Assembly: GCA_027062725.1 (NCBI GenBank)
Contig: JAMOSW010000129.1
Location: 8,001-69,755, forward strand
Source: Pyrodictiaceae archaeon
GTDB lineage: Archaea > Thermoproteota > Thermoprotei_A > Sulfolobales > Pyrodictiaceae
Direction of reading: 5' to 3'
Length of the DNA: 61,755 bases
Below the pieces are notes generated by a model that saw only the letters and a program-made list of their open reading frames with translations, made no database searches and was not told the origin of the DNA. Positions 15,923-25,144 of the stretch are shown here, piece by piece; the first letter of the stretch is position 1, and the number at the start of each line of letters is the position of its first letter. The position numbers were made by a program, and so were the translations under genes.

Positions 15923-16810
15923 TCAGCGCTTGAGCTTCTCGAGAACGAGTTCTGCTATGTAGACTGCGGGGTCAATACCGGTGGCACGGTATAGGCCGCG
16001 CCAAAGAGGCGATGCGTTAGCCTCAAGCACATATATGGCTCCTTCCTCGTCCTCCACTATGTCTACGCCAGCATAGAGTAGACCTAGGCACTCGGAGGCC
16101 TTTATTGCAGTCTCGGCTATTTGTGGTGAAAGCTTGGCGGGCTCGGGATGTGCACCCTGTGCTATGTTTGACTTCCAGCTGTGGCTTGAGTAGCGGTATA
16201 TTGCTGCTATGACGCGGCCCGCTACTACGAAGGCTCGGATGTCCCTGCTCGCCCTCTTAGCTATATATCTCTGCACATAAATTGGTTGGTTTAGCTCAGA
16301 AAGAATGTTTGTTATATAATATGCTATATCTACATTATCTACTAGAAATGCGCCAAGCCCTAGGCTCCCCATTATCGGCTTAATCACGGCCAGGCCATAG
16401 TTCTTCACTGCGCGGAGCGCCGCAGAGGGGGTCTCGGCTGCTTTGAATGAGGGGACTCGGATACCGCATTCATGGAGACGCAGTGCTGCCTCCACCTTGT
16501 TCCTTGCCGCAACTATAGCTTGTGAAGGATTTACTAGAATGACACCATCAAGCTCCATTGCCTTGAGGACAGTATAGCGATAGATAAGCTTCTCTGGCGT
16601 CAGGCTGCGCCCGATGCCCCTCACAATAACTGCATCAAAGAAGCCACACTTGCCCCTATACTGTACCCTGCAGTCACCATCAAGCCCAAGTGTAAGGTCG
16701 TCCCATATAATATAGTGTGCCTCTACGCCGCGCTCCGACAACGCAGACAGTATCCGCCTATTGGACCAGGTCACGCGCGGCGAAACATGGAGTACTGCAA
16801 CTCTCTTCAA
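15923..16810 (-). CDS. RimK/LysX-type ATP-grasp ligase
   Basis: The 295-residue frame shows the ATP-grasp fold: an N-terminal pre-ATP-grasp Rossmann-like domain (VAVLHVSPR), KVEAALRLHECGIRVPS, YGLAVIKPIMGSLGLGAFLV (ATP loop), YVQRYI, RDIRAFVVAGRVIAA, and a metal-binding VLEANASPLW C-terminal motif. Related enzymes ligate glutamate or other amino acids to small molecules or to the carrier protein LysW. No LysW or arginine/lysine gene lies nearby, so the substrate is open. The start is TTG 16810, with GGAGGGG about 10 nt upstream. Confidence 0.85.
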   Translation of the reverse strand: MKRVAVLHVSPRVTWSNRRILSALSERGVEAHYIIWDDLTLGLDGDCRVQYRGKCGFFDAVIVRGIGRSLTPEKLIYRYTVLKAMELDGVILVNPSQAIVAARNKVEAALRLHECGIRVPSFKAAETPSAALRAVKNYGLAVIKPIMGSLGLGAFLVDNVDIAYYITNILSELNQPIYVQRYIAKRASRDIRAFVVAGRVIAAIYRYSSHSWKSNIAQGAHPEPAKLSPQIAETAIKASECLGLLYAGVDIVEDEEGAIYVLEANASPLWRGLYRATGIDPAVYIAELVLEKLKR

Positions 16811-16837
16811 CTCTCTCTTACCCCTCCCCGTAGCTGA

Positions 16838-17824
16838 CTAGGCAGCGTCGCTCTCTATGTAGAGCCTTGAGACAAGCAGTATCGCATAGAGGGGCGCCGT
16901 AAGCGGGTCTGTCCCAACAGTCACTACATGTATGTCCTCCCGTCCAGCAATACTCGCCCTGTACCGTATCTCCCTCAATAGGTCTTCCTCGACCGAGGAG
17001 GCAAATACGATAACGTCACTCCCCTTCTTTTCGCCATCCTGGGTTCTGCTGGGCACTCCTTGCGTCAAAGACGGCAGTAGTGAAGAGATAGGCACCACGC
17101 TTACCCTACTACGGCCGATGTCGTGTCGGCTGGTCTCGTAGAAGTGGCGCGCCACATAGGCGGCAGGCATCATTGTCGGGGTTGCGGCTATCTCCGACGG
17201 CGCAGAGCCACGGAGCCTCTTAAGGTCCTCGCGATAAGCCTCGGCTACCTCATCAACTACGCTATCAAGAGTTTTCAGCTCTTCGAGATAGCGTTTCCTC
17301 CTAAGCTCAATGCTGCCAGCAGTTTCAAGTAGTCTCGCTGCTAACCAGGCAGCGAGCAGCACGAATCCAGTGATGAGCGGAGCCTCCTCAACTTCTAGCA
17401 ACTCTGTTCCGGTGAAACGGCTCTCTATGACCGGTGGGAGGGGCGGCGTAACAGCGGCAACATAGGTTCCCGTATGGCGAGCGGCGTCGCTGAGCCTTAA
17501 CAGCATGTTCTCGCATCCAGGCTCTACGAAGGCTACTACCCCTGCACGCTCCTCGCGGTAGGCAAGAAGGTGATACACTAAGGCCTCGATGGACGTAATG
17601 GATATGTTTCTCTCGGCTATCTGTGCTGGAGGCCAGTACAGGAGCCACGCGGCCGCAGGGGCATAGTGGCGGCCGCAGTAGGCGGCGTACAGCCTGATGT
17701 CCTCGTCTAGAAAGCTGAGCGTGGGCGACCTTGCTGTCTCTGCTATCCGTTCGGCTGCGCTCCTCAGCTCCTCAGCGCTTCTTGCTACAAGAGTGCTGTT
17801 TCGAGTGAGCGGCAGCAACTGCAT
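16838..17824 (-). CDS. Unknown protein overlapping MTA phosphorylase
   Basis: The 328-residue protein is not recognised. It is rich in Ala, Leu and Glu, with alternating hydrophobic strands and helices (for example [22 protein letters not shown], and [17 protein letters not shown] near the end), suggestive of an alpha/beta sandwich. Two such repeats could make a SIS-like fold, but no diagnostic motif is seen. ATG 17824 gives a 40-nt overlap with the end of the MTA phosphorylase gene. The frame is open further upstream, but that part is the phosphorylase in another frame. Co-transcription with the phosphorylase suggests a role in nucleoside or sugar-phosphate metabolism, as inference only. Confidence 0.7.
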   Translation of the reverse strand: MQLLPLTRNSTLVARSAEELRSAAERIAETARSPTLSFLDEDIRLYAAYCGRHYAPAAAWLLYWPPAQIAERNISITSIEALVYHLLAYREERAGVVAFVEPGCENMLLRLSDAARHTGTYVAAVTPPLPPVIESRFTGTELLEVEEAPLITGFVLLAAWLAARLLETAGSIELRRKRYLEELKTLDSVVDEVAEAYREDLKRLRGSAPSEIAATPTMMPAAYVARHFYETSRHDIGRSRVSVVPISSLLPSLTQGVPSRTQDGEKKGSDVIVFASSVEEDLLREIRYRASIAGREDIHVVTVGTDPLTAPLYAILLVSRLYIESDAA

Positions 17825-18609
17825 CTCTCCCCTGCAGGCTCTGCCGGCAGCTTCGGTATAATTTCGTAGAGCACCTTCTTGGCCTTCTCCGTGTTCTCCT
17901 TCATCACTTGTGCGACCTCTTCTGCTGTTACCGGCCTTTCTGCCCACACGTCGTAGTCGGTTACAAGTGCAAGCGTCGCGTAGCACATCTGCGCTTCACA
18001 TGCCAGGTTGACCTCGGGGACTAGAGTCATTCCTATAATGTCTGCTTTGAAGACGTCCTTCCATATCCGGCTCTCAGCGCGTGTAGAGAACCTTGGCCCC
18101 TCTATGCAGACATAGGTGCCGCGTGGATGCACATGGTAGCCTAGACGCTGAGCCGTTTCAACAAGTCGGACACGCAGGTCCTCGCAGAAGGGGTCGGCCA
18201 TGCTCACGTGTGCTACCACAGGGCCGTCAAAGAACGTGTATTCTCTATTCTTGGTCATGTCTATGAACTGGTCGGGCACAACGAGGTCGCCGGGCCTATA
18301 GTCTTCCCGGAGGGAGCCCACAGCGGACACAGCAATAACCCACTTCACTCCAAGACTCTTCAAAGCCCAGATGTTGGCCCGATAGTTTATCCTATGCGGC
18401 GGCACACGGTGGCCACGCCCATGACGTGGCAGAAAGGCGACCCTGCGCTCCCCCACACGCCCCACAACTATGTAATCGCTTGGCTCCCCATACGGCGTGT
18501 AGAGTTTCACTTCAACGGTATCCTCAAAGAAGCCTGGATCATAGAGGCCGCTACCACCAATTACAGCGATGTCGGCCTGAAGAGAGGGTGTTGGGGGAAA
18601 CAGGGCCAC
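17785..18609 (-). CDS. mtnP: 5'-methylthioadenosine phosphorylase (MTAP-II type)
   Basis: The enzyme splits methylthioadenosine, the by-product of polyamine synthesis, into adenine and methylthioribose-1-phosphate. The family motifs are clear: [20 protein letters not shown] with the phosphate-binding His, [35 protein letters not shown], and VTDYDVW. The C-terminal CSCC cluster (Cys263, 265, 266) matches the CXC motif known from thermostable archaeal MTAP-II, which stabilises the enzyme. GTG 18609 follows GAGGGTGTC. It works downstream of the aminopropyltransferase encoded at 51616-52482. Confidence 0.95.
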   Translation of the reverse strand: MALFPPTPSLQADIAVIGGSGLYDPGFFEDTVEVKLYTPYGEPSDYIVVGRVGERRVAFLPRHGRGHRVPPHRINYRANIWALKSLGVKWVIAVSAVGSLREDYRPGDLVVPDQFIDMTKNREYTFFDGPVVAHVSMADPFCEDLRVRLVETAQRLGYHVHPRGTYVCIEGPRFSTRAESRIWKDVFKADIIGMTLVPEVNLACEAQMCYATLALVTDYDVWAERPVTAEEVAQVMKENTEKAKKVLYEIIPKLPAEPAGERCSCCRSLETALL

Positions 18610-18689
18610 GACACCCTCACCCTAGGCAGACCAGCCCCAGAGCAAGGACAAGACCAGAAAAGGGACGCGATAAGAACTCAGCGCCTCTC

Positions 18690-19694
18690 TTAGCGCCAAT
18701 GCCTACCACCTGGCTTAACCGCCAACACGCTCAGAGTCTTCTCGTCGTATCCCCTAACCCTAAACCCGACAGCCCGCAGGCGCTCCATTACGCCACGCAC
18801 TATGGGGCCATGTCCCCTCCCTCGACTTCTCTGTGGCTCACCCGTATAATGGAGCAAGAGGCCACCTGGCTTCAATACCCGGTAGAGCTCGGCATAGAAA
18901 TCCCTAGAGTAGAGCTCGCCGGCCATACTGTATCTTGGGGGATCATGCAGTACACGGTCAAACAAACTGTCCTTGAAGAGCCTTATGTATGCAGCAACAT
19001 CGCCTAGCAGAACGGATACGTTCTCTGCATATAGAGAGCTGCTAAAGGGGTTATGCTCTGCCAAGATAAGCACGTCTCTGCTCTTCTCAACCGTGACGAC
19101 ACGTGCACCCCGCCTGGCGGCTGCTATCGCTGTATAGCCTAGCCCTGCACACGTGTCAAGAACCAAATGTCCTGGCCTCACGTGGAGCCGGCGGACTTTG
19201 CTCTCAGCATCTCTCCAAGGGTCCCAGTCCCTGCTCACACGATGCATAACAACGCCGTTGATGAGGAGTGTCGGTGGAGACCCCGGCACAGGGCCGTGAA
19301 GACGTGTATAGCTCTCAGCACTCCTAGCCTCGAGAGGGCGAGGCGAATCCATGAACGGCTTGAATGTGTACCAATAGGCCTCTCGCGAAACAAACTCGTC
19401 AATGGTCCCATTGTACCTCTTTACATGGTTACTTATGAGAACCTTTCTGCCCTTACGGCACATCCTCAAAAGGCCGTAGTCTATGCATGCATCCTCCATG
19501 AGTCGAGCCAGTAGCCAGGCGGGGAACGAGTACCGCGATGGTGACGGGTCAAAACGGTATACTTCAACATAATCCGCTCCTGCTCCAACAGCAGTATTAT
19601 CGAAGACGTCGGCTAGTGTGGGCCAGGCTTCTCCCCGGGTAGGCGCCTCTCTGGCCCCTCTGCGGGGGCGGGGGAGACCTCTGCCCATAAGCAA
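18690..19694 (-). CDS. Archaeal SAM-dependent methyltransferase (COG2521-type)
   Basis: The central domain is a class I methyltransferase: VLDTCAGLGYTAIAA (SAM loop), VVTVEKSRDVLILAEHNPFS (acidic strand 2), LLGDVAAY, VLHDPPRYSMAGELYS (NPPY-like catalytic motif) and a VLKPGGLLLHYTGEP segment. This set matches a conserved archaeal group without known substrate. The N-terminal 130 residues form an extra domain. The start is uncertain: TTG 19694 or ATG 19688 give the longest forms, but conserved sequence may begin later. The HDPPR motif suggests methylation of an exocyclic or ring nitrogen. Confidence 0.85.
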   Translation of the reverse strand: MLMGRGLPRPRRGAREAPTRGEAWPTLADVFDNTAVGAGADYVEVYRFDPSPSRYSFPAWLLARLMEDACIDYGLLRMCRKGRKVLISNHVKRYNGTIDEFVSREAYWYTFKPFMDSPRPLEARSAESYTRLHGPVPGSPPTLLINGVVMHRVSRDWDPWRDAESKVRRLHVRPGHLVLDTCAGLGYTAIAAARRGARVVTVEKSRDVLILAEHNPFSSSLYAENVSVLLGDVAAYIRLFKDSLFDRVLHDPPRYSMAGELYSRDFYAELYRVLKPGGLLLHYTGEPQRSRGRGHGPIVRGVMERLRAVGFRVRGYDEKTLSVLAVKPGGRHWR

Positions 19695-19973
19695 GCCGCC
19701 TATAGCCGTAGCCTAGCTCTCCGGAGGGATGAAGCTTGTGCAAAGCCTTAACCGAGCCCTACCTACTACGCCCCACGGAGGAGTGTGAAGAAAAGATGTG
19801 GTGATGAACACGACTCACTTCGAGCCCCAAGTGGCGGGGCTATGAAGAGGGAGGTTTCGGCTGAAACCCTACCGGCACCAAAGCATCCTGCTATCACCGG
19901 TGTGTGAGGGCGTTACACACTCAAACCTTGACCCCTGTACGTCCTCACCCTCTCTTGATTGGTAGGAGGAGTG
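19695..19973. other. Divergent intergenic region
   Basis: Contains GTGATGA (19801-19807) and CTGA (19861-19864), a spacing compatible with a C/D box RNA but without clear internal D'/C' boxes or a terminal stem. A small inverted repeat GTGTGT/ACACAC lies at 19900-19905/19915-19920. No protein gene. Confidence 0.35.
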
Positions 19974-20864
19974 TTGGCGGTCACAGAGAGACTGAGGGCC
20001 TATTTAGAGCTCGTGAGGCCCCATAACCTGGCCGTCGCGGCGGCAACCACCCTGATAGGCTATGTGACAGTCTGCGTCACCTCTCCATGCATGGGGGGCC
20101 CTAGCCGCCTTGCAGCTGCGGTAGCAGTGGTTGTGCTCGTGGCCGCGGCGGGTTACGTCGTGAACGACTACTATGATGTAGGTGCCGACATGGTGTCGAA
20201 GCCGTGGAGACCTATTCCCTCTGGACGTGTGAGCAGGCGTGAGGCTCTCATCCTGGCCCTAGCCCTCTTCATTGCTGGGTTGGCGGTCTCGGTACCTCTG
20301 GGTATCCTCGGTGTGTTATTTGCGGCTGTGAATGCTTTATCAGTGTACCTTTACTCGGCCCTCATAAAAAGGACGGGCTTTGTAGGAAACATGCTTGTTG
20401 CTGCGAACTCCTCTGCCACGATAGTGCTTGGAGCCCTAGCTGCCTGTGATGGCACAGATAGGTGCCCCCAAGTCGTTCTTGTGCCTATATCTATATCATT
20501 CCTACTCGTGCTAGGCAGAGAGATAGTTAAAGGCATAGAGGACTACTGGGGCGACATGAAGGAGTGTTATATGACCCTCGCTGTGAGCCTTGGGCCGCGT
20601 TTTGCGGCACGGGCAGCGGCCCTCCTACTATTCCTCACTGCTGTAGCAAGTGTGCTTCCACCGCTGCTCTACCCACGCTACGGTGTAGCCTACATGGTGT
20701 TTGCGGGGCTAACCGACGCGACAATACTGTACTCCATAGCAAAATTACTGGCTGCAAGGAGCGACGACGAGCTTATAGAGATAGCTAGGAGACTGAGAAG
20801 CATTCTAAAGGCAAGCTTCGGGCTCGGTGCCCTTGCTTTCCTATTGGGCCCCGTGGTAGGTTAG
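19974..20864 (+). CDS. UbiA prenyltransferase, likely DGGGP synthase
   Basis: A membrane protein with eight or nine hydrophobic segments. The two Asp-rich motifs of the UbiA family are seen as NDYYDVGAD on the first cytosolic loop and EIVKGIEDYWGD on the second. Archaeal members add the second geranylgeranyl chain to GGGP, forming digeranylgeranylglyceryl phosphate. The first motif in this form (NDYYDVGAD...KPWRPIPSG) is typical of that group, although quinone-type enzymes are similar. TTG 19974 has GGAGG 5 nt upstream; GTG 19971 and TTG 19959 are alternatives. Confidence 0.88.
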   Translation: MAVTERLRAYLELVRPHNLAVAAATTLIGYVTVCVTSPCMGGPSRLAAAVAVVVLVAAAGYVVNDYYDVGADMVSKPWRPIPSGRVSRREALILALALFIAGLAVSVPLGILGVLFAAVNALSVYLYSALIKRTGFVGNMLVAANSSATIVLGALAACDGTDRCPQVVLVPISISFLLVLGREIVKGIEDYWGDMKECYMTLAVSLGPRFAARAAALLLFLTAVASVLPPLLYPRYGVAYMVFAGLTDATILYSIAKLLAARSDDELIEIARRLRSILKASFGLGALAFLLGPVVG

Positions 20865-20987
20865 AATAGTTGGAAATCAAGGATGGAGTCAGCGAGGTCG
20901 GTGACGCTCACAGCCCCCATTAGGGGCTCACATCTGCAATAGGGTAGCCTCATCATCTGGCCCAATGTGCTCTGCTGGAGATAGCTG

Positions 20988-21638
20988 TTACGCTTGTTCA
21001 CAGAGTGTCGCCAGCCTCCTTGCGGCGGCTCTCAGTTTAACAAGCTCTCTCTGGCCTTCAAGGAAGTACAAGTTTAGTGTATATGCGAGCCTCTGCACCA
21101 TGCCAGGATCCGTACCCTCGATGATGGTGAGGCCGTTGACTCGGAGCGGCACATCTATCCTACTGTGGGCTCTAACGGTTAGATAATAGGACACGGAGCG
21201 TTGGGTAAAACGATACCCCACGTACTTGAACCCGTGATGCGCCATAAGGTTAGCAGCTACGTCGGCCCAGTAGAGGCTACAGCTATGGAGTGCTACAAGC
21301 GGTGGCTGTGCAGATGCCCAGACGTAGCTTTGACCCGTAGCCAAGGCCTCGCGGATAGCATCGAGAAGCTCACTGGGCTCGACTCTACCGTGCCAGGATG
21401 CGACTATACCACCAGCCTTCTTATCTTTTGGGTGAGGAGCCGCGAATACTGCTATGCGGCCACTACAGCTACTGGAGGTGACCATATATGGGCAGCTATT
21501 GATAGCCTCCAGTACGTCAACAATGTCTCTGTCAACAACGCCAGCGGCAGTGTCCCGGGCGAGCCTCTTGAGGAGGCGTTCTCGAACCTGCCTCCAGCGG
21601 AGGCTGTCACATGTACTCCTCGGAGGCTCCGCACTCAT
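20988..21638 (-). CDS. taw3: Taw3 (TYW3-type wyosine methyltransferase)
   Basis: Taw3 N-methylates an intermediate of the wyosine base at position 37 of tRNA-Phe. The family signature is present: YMVTSSSCSGRIAVF near the N-terminus, KAGGIVASWHGRVE, and a middle ALHSCSLYWADVAANLMAHHGFKY segment, followed by YYLTVRAHSRIDVPL. The length of 216 residues is normal. ATG 21638 overlaps the upstream unknown gene by 32 nt, so they share a message. Confidence 0.92.
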   Translation of the reverse strand: MSAEPPRSTCDSLRWRQVRERLLKRLARDTAAGVVDRDIVDVLEAINSCPYMVTSSSCSGRIAVFAAPHPKDKKAGGIVASWHGRVEPSELLDAIREALATGQSYVWASAQPPLVALHSCSLYWADVAANLMAHHGFKYVGYRFTQRSVSYYLTVRAHSRIDVPLRVNGLTIIEGTDPGMVQRLAYTLNLYFLEGQRELVKLRAAARRLATLCEQA

Positions 21639-22350
21639 AGAGAACCCCTAGCCACGAAGCCAGCTGTAGCCTGGCAGACATATTCGCAGGGTCAGTGTGG
21701 ATTATCAGAACGTTACCTAGACCCTCTATACGGGATAGCACCGTGTTCTCTCTATTGTCTATGTAGAGGAGCGTCGTGGCAAACCTAGCTAGCGGCCCTA
21801 CGAGCCTATAGAGTGGCCTTGCACATGCCTGGAACCCGGGCTTGCCGAAAGCGGCTGCCGGGTGGAGCGGATTAGGCGTCCCTAACGTACCGCATCCGCC
21901 AGGTGTTTCCTCAACCTCAAGAGGGTCCGCATCAGCGGCGAGGATAACTAGGCCGCGCGACGGCGTCTTTGTGGCTCTCTCTACCACGTCTCTGAAGCCT
22001 AGCTCTATAACCCTAAAGCCCATCCCCGACAACTGCACCCTATAGATGTCACTACCATAGTACAGACACTCGAGCCCTCTCTTCACAATCCTACCTTGCC
22101 CCCATGCAGGCTCTGCCAGTTGATAAGCGTTCGTGGTTTCCCTGCAGCTAGGCTCGCAGACAATGCTCCCAACGCCAACGACACGGTCAGTAACGAAGCC
22201 TTTCGCGCTAAGGGAAGCGGTGAATGGCGAATCTATAATAGCACATTTGCATCCCGAGACTATGCTAGTTACTACCTGGTGAAACACCTCGGGGCTCTTC
22301 ATCATATCCTCTATCATGAAGACTATGCTGCCTTCCTTGAAGTACGGCAT
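21607..22350 (-). CDS. Unknown protein co-transcribed with Taw3
   Basis: The 247-residue protein is not recognised. It starts at ATG 22350 with GAGGGG 6 nt upstream. The N-terminal part has alternating strands (IVFMIED, CAIIDSP) like an alpha/beta nucleotide-binding fold, and the middle VILAADADP and VLIIHTDP strands resemble P-loop-related or RecA-like folds, but no Walker A motif is seen. It contains eight cysteines, several in the first 90 residues (SGCKCAII, CEPSC). Overlap with taw3 suggests a linked function, perhaps in tRNA modification; this is inference. Confidence 0.65.
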   Translation of the reverse strand: MPYFKEGSIVFMIEDMMKSPEVFHQVVTSIVSGCKCAIIDSPFTASLSAKGFVTDRVVGVGSIVCEPSCRETTNAYQLAEPAWGQGRIVKRGLECLYYGSDIYRVQLSGMGFRVIELGFRDVVERATKTPSRGLVILAADADPLEVEETPGGCGTLGTPNPLHPAAAFGKPGFQACARPLYRLVGPLARFATTLLYIDNRENTVLSRIEGLGNVLIIHTDPANMSARLQLASWLGVLYECGASEEYM

Positions 22351-22598
22351 GGTGTGCCCCTCAGCAGCCTGGTTACCAATCACCGTCCTATGTCGCTCTC
22401 AGGCCTTACATGGCTCGTCATCGGGGCAGCCCTTTATAGCCCTATGGCTGGAATAGCCGCTATTAAGACTACGACGTTAGCTTAATGCAGCTTGCTGTTT
22501 GACACATCTATCCGGGGTGCCCTTAAAGCGACCCTACCTCTCGGCTAATACAGAAGAAGACGGCATGAAGAAGACAAGGCGGCCACATACCCGGAGGG

Positions 22599-23051
22599 AT
22601 GACATGCTCTATGCTTAGGCGCTGGATAAAGAAACGCGAACTTATGGCCTACCACATACTGCGGAGATACGTCGAGGTTATGGGCACGAATAGTATCAAC
22701 GTAGGTGACGCAGTGGAAATTCTTCGTGATGTTCACGGCAGCAAACGTGTAGCGCGCAACGTTCTCCGAAGTCTTATTAAAAAAGGCTTGCTGGTAAGGG
22801 AAAAGCCTCACGTCTACAGTGTGGTGCCTCTAACTGACATGTTGGACAAAATTGCGGTGCACTATATCGCTGGCAGGCTTCGGAGAAGGGGCCTCGAGGT
22901 AGATGTGGATGAGCAAAACAAGGTGGTAATTATTGAAATAGGAGAGGCTGACATGCCTTGTGAGTCCCTCCGTCGATTAGGGGAGGTTGTGTCGGCGCTT
23001 GGCTACAGGTTAAGGCCGTCCCCGGACAATACAGCGTGTGTAACAGAGTAG
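22599..23051 (+). CDS. Unknown small protein with a winged-helix-like N-terminus
   Basis: A 150-residue protein not assigned to a family. Residues about 15-75 look like a winged helix: HILRRYVEVMG, NVGDAVEILRDVHGSKRVARNVLRSLIKKGLLVREKP, then a short beta wing. The second half has strand-helix elements (KVVIIEIGEADMP...LRRLGEVVSALGYRL). GGAGGG precedes the ATG cluster; ATG 22599 or ATG 22611 may be used. It could be a DNA-binding regulator. Confidence 0.65.
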   Translation: MTCSMLRRWIKKRELMAYHILRRYVEVMGTNSINVGDAVEILRDVHGSKRVARNVLRSLIKKGLLVREKPHVYSVVPLTDMLDKIAVHYIAGRLRRRGLEVDVDEQNKVVIIEIGEADMPCESLRRLGEVVSALGYRLRPSPDNTACVTE

Positions 23052-23182
23052 ACAACCTTTACGTCATATACGTCATAGATCTGGGGCAGTGTTGGAGGCC
23101 GCAGGCAAATAGACAAGTGCCCAAAGACTTGTATGGACACATGTTCTGTTCGGGAAATAATTGCCCGACTGCCGTGTGGCCG

Positions 23183-23512
23183 CTACTCCTCCTCGTATAT
23201 TTCAACCACTATCCTTGCCTTAACTTTATCTTTCGAGAATGGAGGTGGAGTCTCGCCTAAGTCGACTGCAAATGTTACTGGGTTGCCTAGGCTATCAGTA
23301 AACCTTATTTCAGCCACATAGCGTTTCTTGGGTCCACTCTCGAAGGCTTTAAGCACGGCCTCGTATATCCTGCTTAGCGCCATCTGCAAGGCAACGGGAC
23401 TTGCGAAATCCTCCGGCCTTAGTTGTATGGCTTGCAGGCCCTGCATAACCTCTCCGACGCGTGCTTCTCCCTCGAATATGGCGAGCCTCTTGTTCGCGGA
23501 TTCTTCGCTCAT
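23183..23512 (-). CDS. Unknown conserved-looking protein
   Basis: 109 residues from ATG 23512. The first half is helical (EEVMQGLQAIQ-like amphipathic region, VALQMALSRIYEAVLKAFESG) and the second half beta-rich (KRYVAEIRFTDSLGNPVTFAVDLGE, KARIVVEIYEE). The regular periodicity and codon use support a real gene. Function unknown; it is divergent from nop5. Confidence 0.6.
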   Translation of the reverse strand: MSEESANKRLAIFEGEARVGEVMQGLQAIQLRPEDFASPVALQMALSRIYEAVLKAFESGPKKRYVAEIRFTDSLGNPVTFAVDLGETPPPFSKDKVKARIVVEIYEEE

Positions 23513-23723
23513 GCCCTTTCGCACCCCGACACTAGGTGATGTCGCGGGCTAGGCTTTAATCAAAACTGTGCAGGGTGTTGATAGTAACGTCCTCCTAGTC
23601 TACAGTGTATAGCCGCAGTAATTACGACACAGTTACTGAGCTAGGATCTGCACGCATTGATGACTAGGGAGGCGGCTCTATACATGGCGGCTCCTTTGCT
23701 AGGATACATGGGCATATGGAATA

Positions 23724-23731
23724 CTTATATA
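23724..23731 (+). promoter_or_regulatory. TATA box of the nop5-flpA operon
   Basis: CTTATATA, in an AT-rich spot (GGAATACTTATATAG) 58 nt before the Nop5 start codon, predicts transcription start near 23755. A GGGAGGT ribosome binding site lies just before ATG 23790. Confidence 0.65.
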
Positions 23732-23789
23732 GTCTCTACTAGGCCGGTGCCGCTAAGAGGGGTAGCATAAAAGGGAGGTAATCAGCGCC

Positions 23790-25070
23790 ATGAAAGTGTA
23801 CATCGTTGACCACTTCACTGGGAGCTACGCACTTAATGAAAAGAAGGATCTATTGGAGTTCGAGCATGGTCCGAAGAACCTTGACGATATGGTTGAGGAG
23901 GCTCTCAAGATAGAGAGAGGTGAGGCCAGTGCGGCATATCTGAGACTCCTTGACAAGCTGAAGCAGCGCGGCGTTAAGCATGTGGTTGTTGAAACCACGG
24001 AGATGGCCAAGGTAGCCTCTGCTAACGGCTTCGAGGTTAGCGTTGAACCAGCCAACGATATTGCACGCTACTTTAGAGAGCATGCGGAGCAAATAGCTAT
24101 TGACACGGGATTCGTAAAGAGTAGTGAGGATTTCGCAACGCTTCTACACGACTTCACAATAGAGCTTACTCGCAGGAAGCTACGCCGTGCCGCCCAGAAG
24201 CGGGATCTGCTGGCGGCGCAAGCAATAAGGGCAATAGACGACATAGACAAGACTACAAACTTGTTCGCTGCGCGTCTTCGCGAATGGTATAGCTTACACT
24301 TCCCTGAGCTAGATGACCTTGTCCGCGAGCACGAGGACTACGTCAAGATAGTCGCCGAGCTCGGTCACAGAGACAACATAACGGTTGAGAACCTTGTAAA
24401 GCTAGGCTTCAGTGAAGAGAAGGCTAAGAAGATAGCCGAGGCGGCCGCTAAGAGCATGGGTGCAGACTATCCCGAGTTCGACATAGAGCCCATGCAGAGA
24501 CTAGCGCGGATAACGCTGGACCTCTACAAGCTGCGCCGTGACCTAGCGGACTATATAGCACAGGTAATGAAGGAGGTTGCTCCCAACGTCACTGCGCTGG
24601 TGGGTCCCCTGCTTGGCGCTAGGCTCATAAGCCTAGCTGGGAGCCTGGAGGAGCTCGCCTTCCTGCCTGCCAGCACTATACAGGTGCTTGGTGCCGAGAA
24701 GGCTCTCTTCCGTGCACTCCGTACTGGCGGCAAGCCCCCGAAGCATGGCGTCATATTCCAGTATCCCGACATACACCGTAGCCCTCGCTGGCAGCGCGGT
24801 AAGATAGCCAGGGCTCTAGCAGCCAAGCTCGCTATTGCTGCAAAGGTTGATTACTTCACGGGCAGGTATATTGGTGATAAGCTTAAGGAGGCACTTCGGA
24901 AGAGGATAGAGGAGATAAAGAGGATATACAAGAAGCCGCCGAAGCGCAAGAAGGAGGAGATAAAACCGGCAAAGCCTGCAAAGGCAAAGGCTCGGGCCAG
25001 GCGCCCAGCAAGGCGCGGCAAGGGAGGCAAGCCCAGGAAGGGTAAGGGCGGAAAGAAGGGGCGACGCTAG
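23790..25070 (+). CDS. nop5: Nop5 (Nop56/58), C/D box RNP core protein
   Basis: Nop5 links fibrillarin to L7Ae and guide RNA in the box C/D particles that 2'-O-methylate rRNA and tRNA. The N-terminal fibrillarin-binding domain (about 1-120), the coiled-coil (about 130-240) and the Nop domain are all present; the latter includes APNVTALVGPLLGARLISLAGSL and the GAEKALFRAL...KHGVIFQYPDIHRSP block. The last about 60 residues are a Lys/Arg/Gly-rich tail. At 426 residues it is of normal length. It is followed by fibrillarin after 74 nt. Confidence 0.97.
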   Translation: MKVYIVDHFTGSYALNEKKDLLEFEHGPKNLDDMVEEALKIERGEASAAYLRLLDKLKQRGVKHVVVETTEMAKVASANGFEVSVEPANDIARYFREHAEQIAIDTGFVKSSEDFATLLHDFTIELTRRKLRRAAQKRDLLAAQAIRAIDDIDKTTNLFAARLREWYSLHFPELDDLVREHEDYVKIVAELGHRDNITVENLVKLGFSEEKAKKIAEAAAKSMGADYPEFDIEPMQRLARITLDLYKLRRDLADYIAQVMKEVAPNVTALVGPLLGARLISLAGSLEELAFLPASTIQVLGAEKALFRALRTGGKPPKHGVIFQYPDIHRSPRWQRGKIARALAAKLAIAAKVDYFTGRYIGDKLKEALRKRIEEIKRIYKKPPKRKKEEIKPAKPAKAKARARRPARRGKGGKPRKGKGGKKGRR

Positions 25071-25144
25071 CCTCTATTCCACTGTCTCCCTCACAACCGT
25101 GTCTCGTGGCTTAATACGATGGCTTGCATGCGGGGTGGCGCGTA

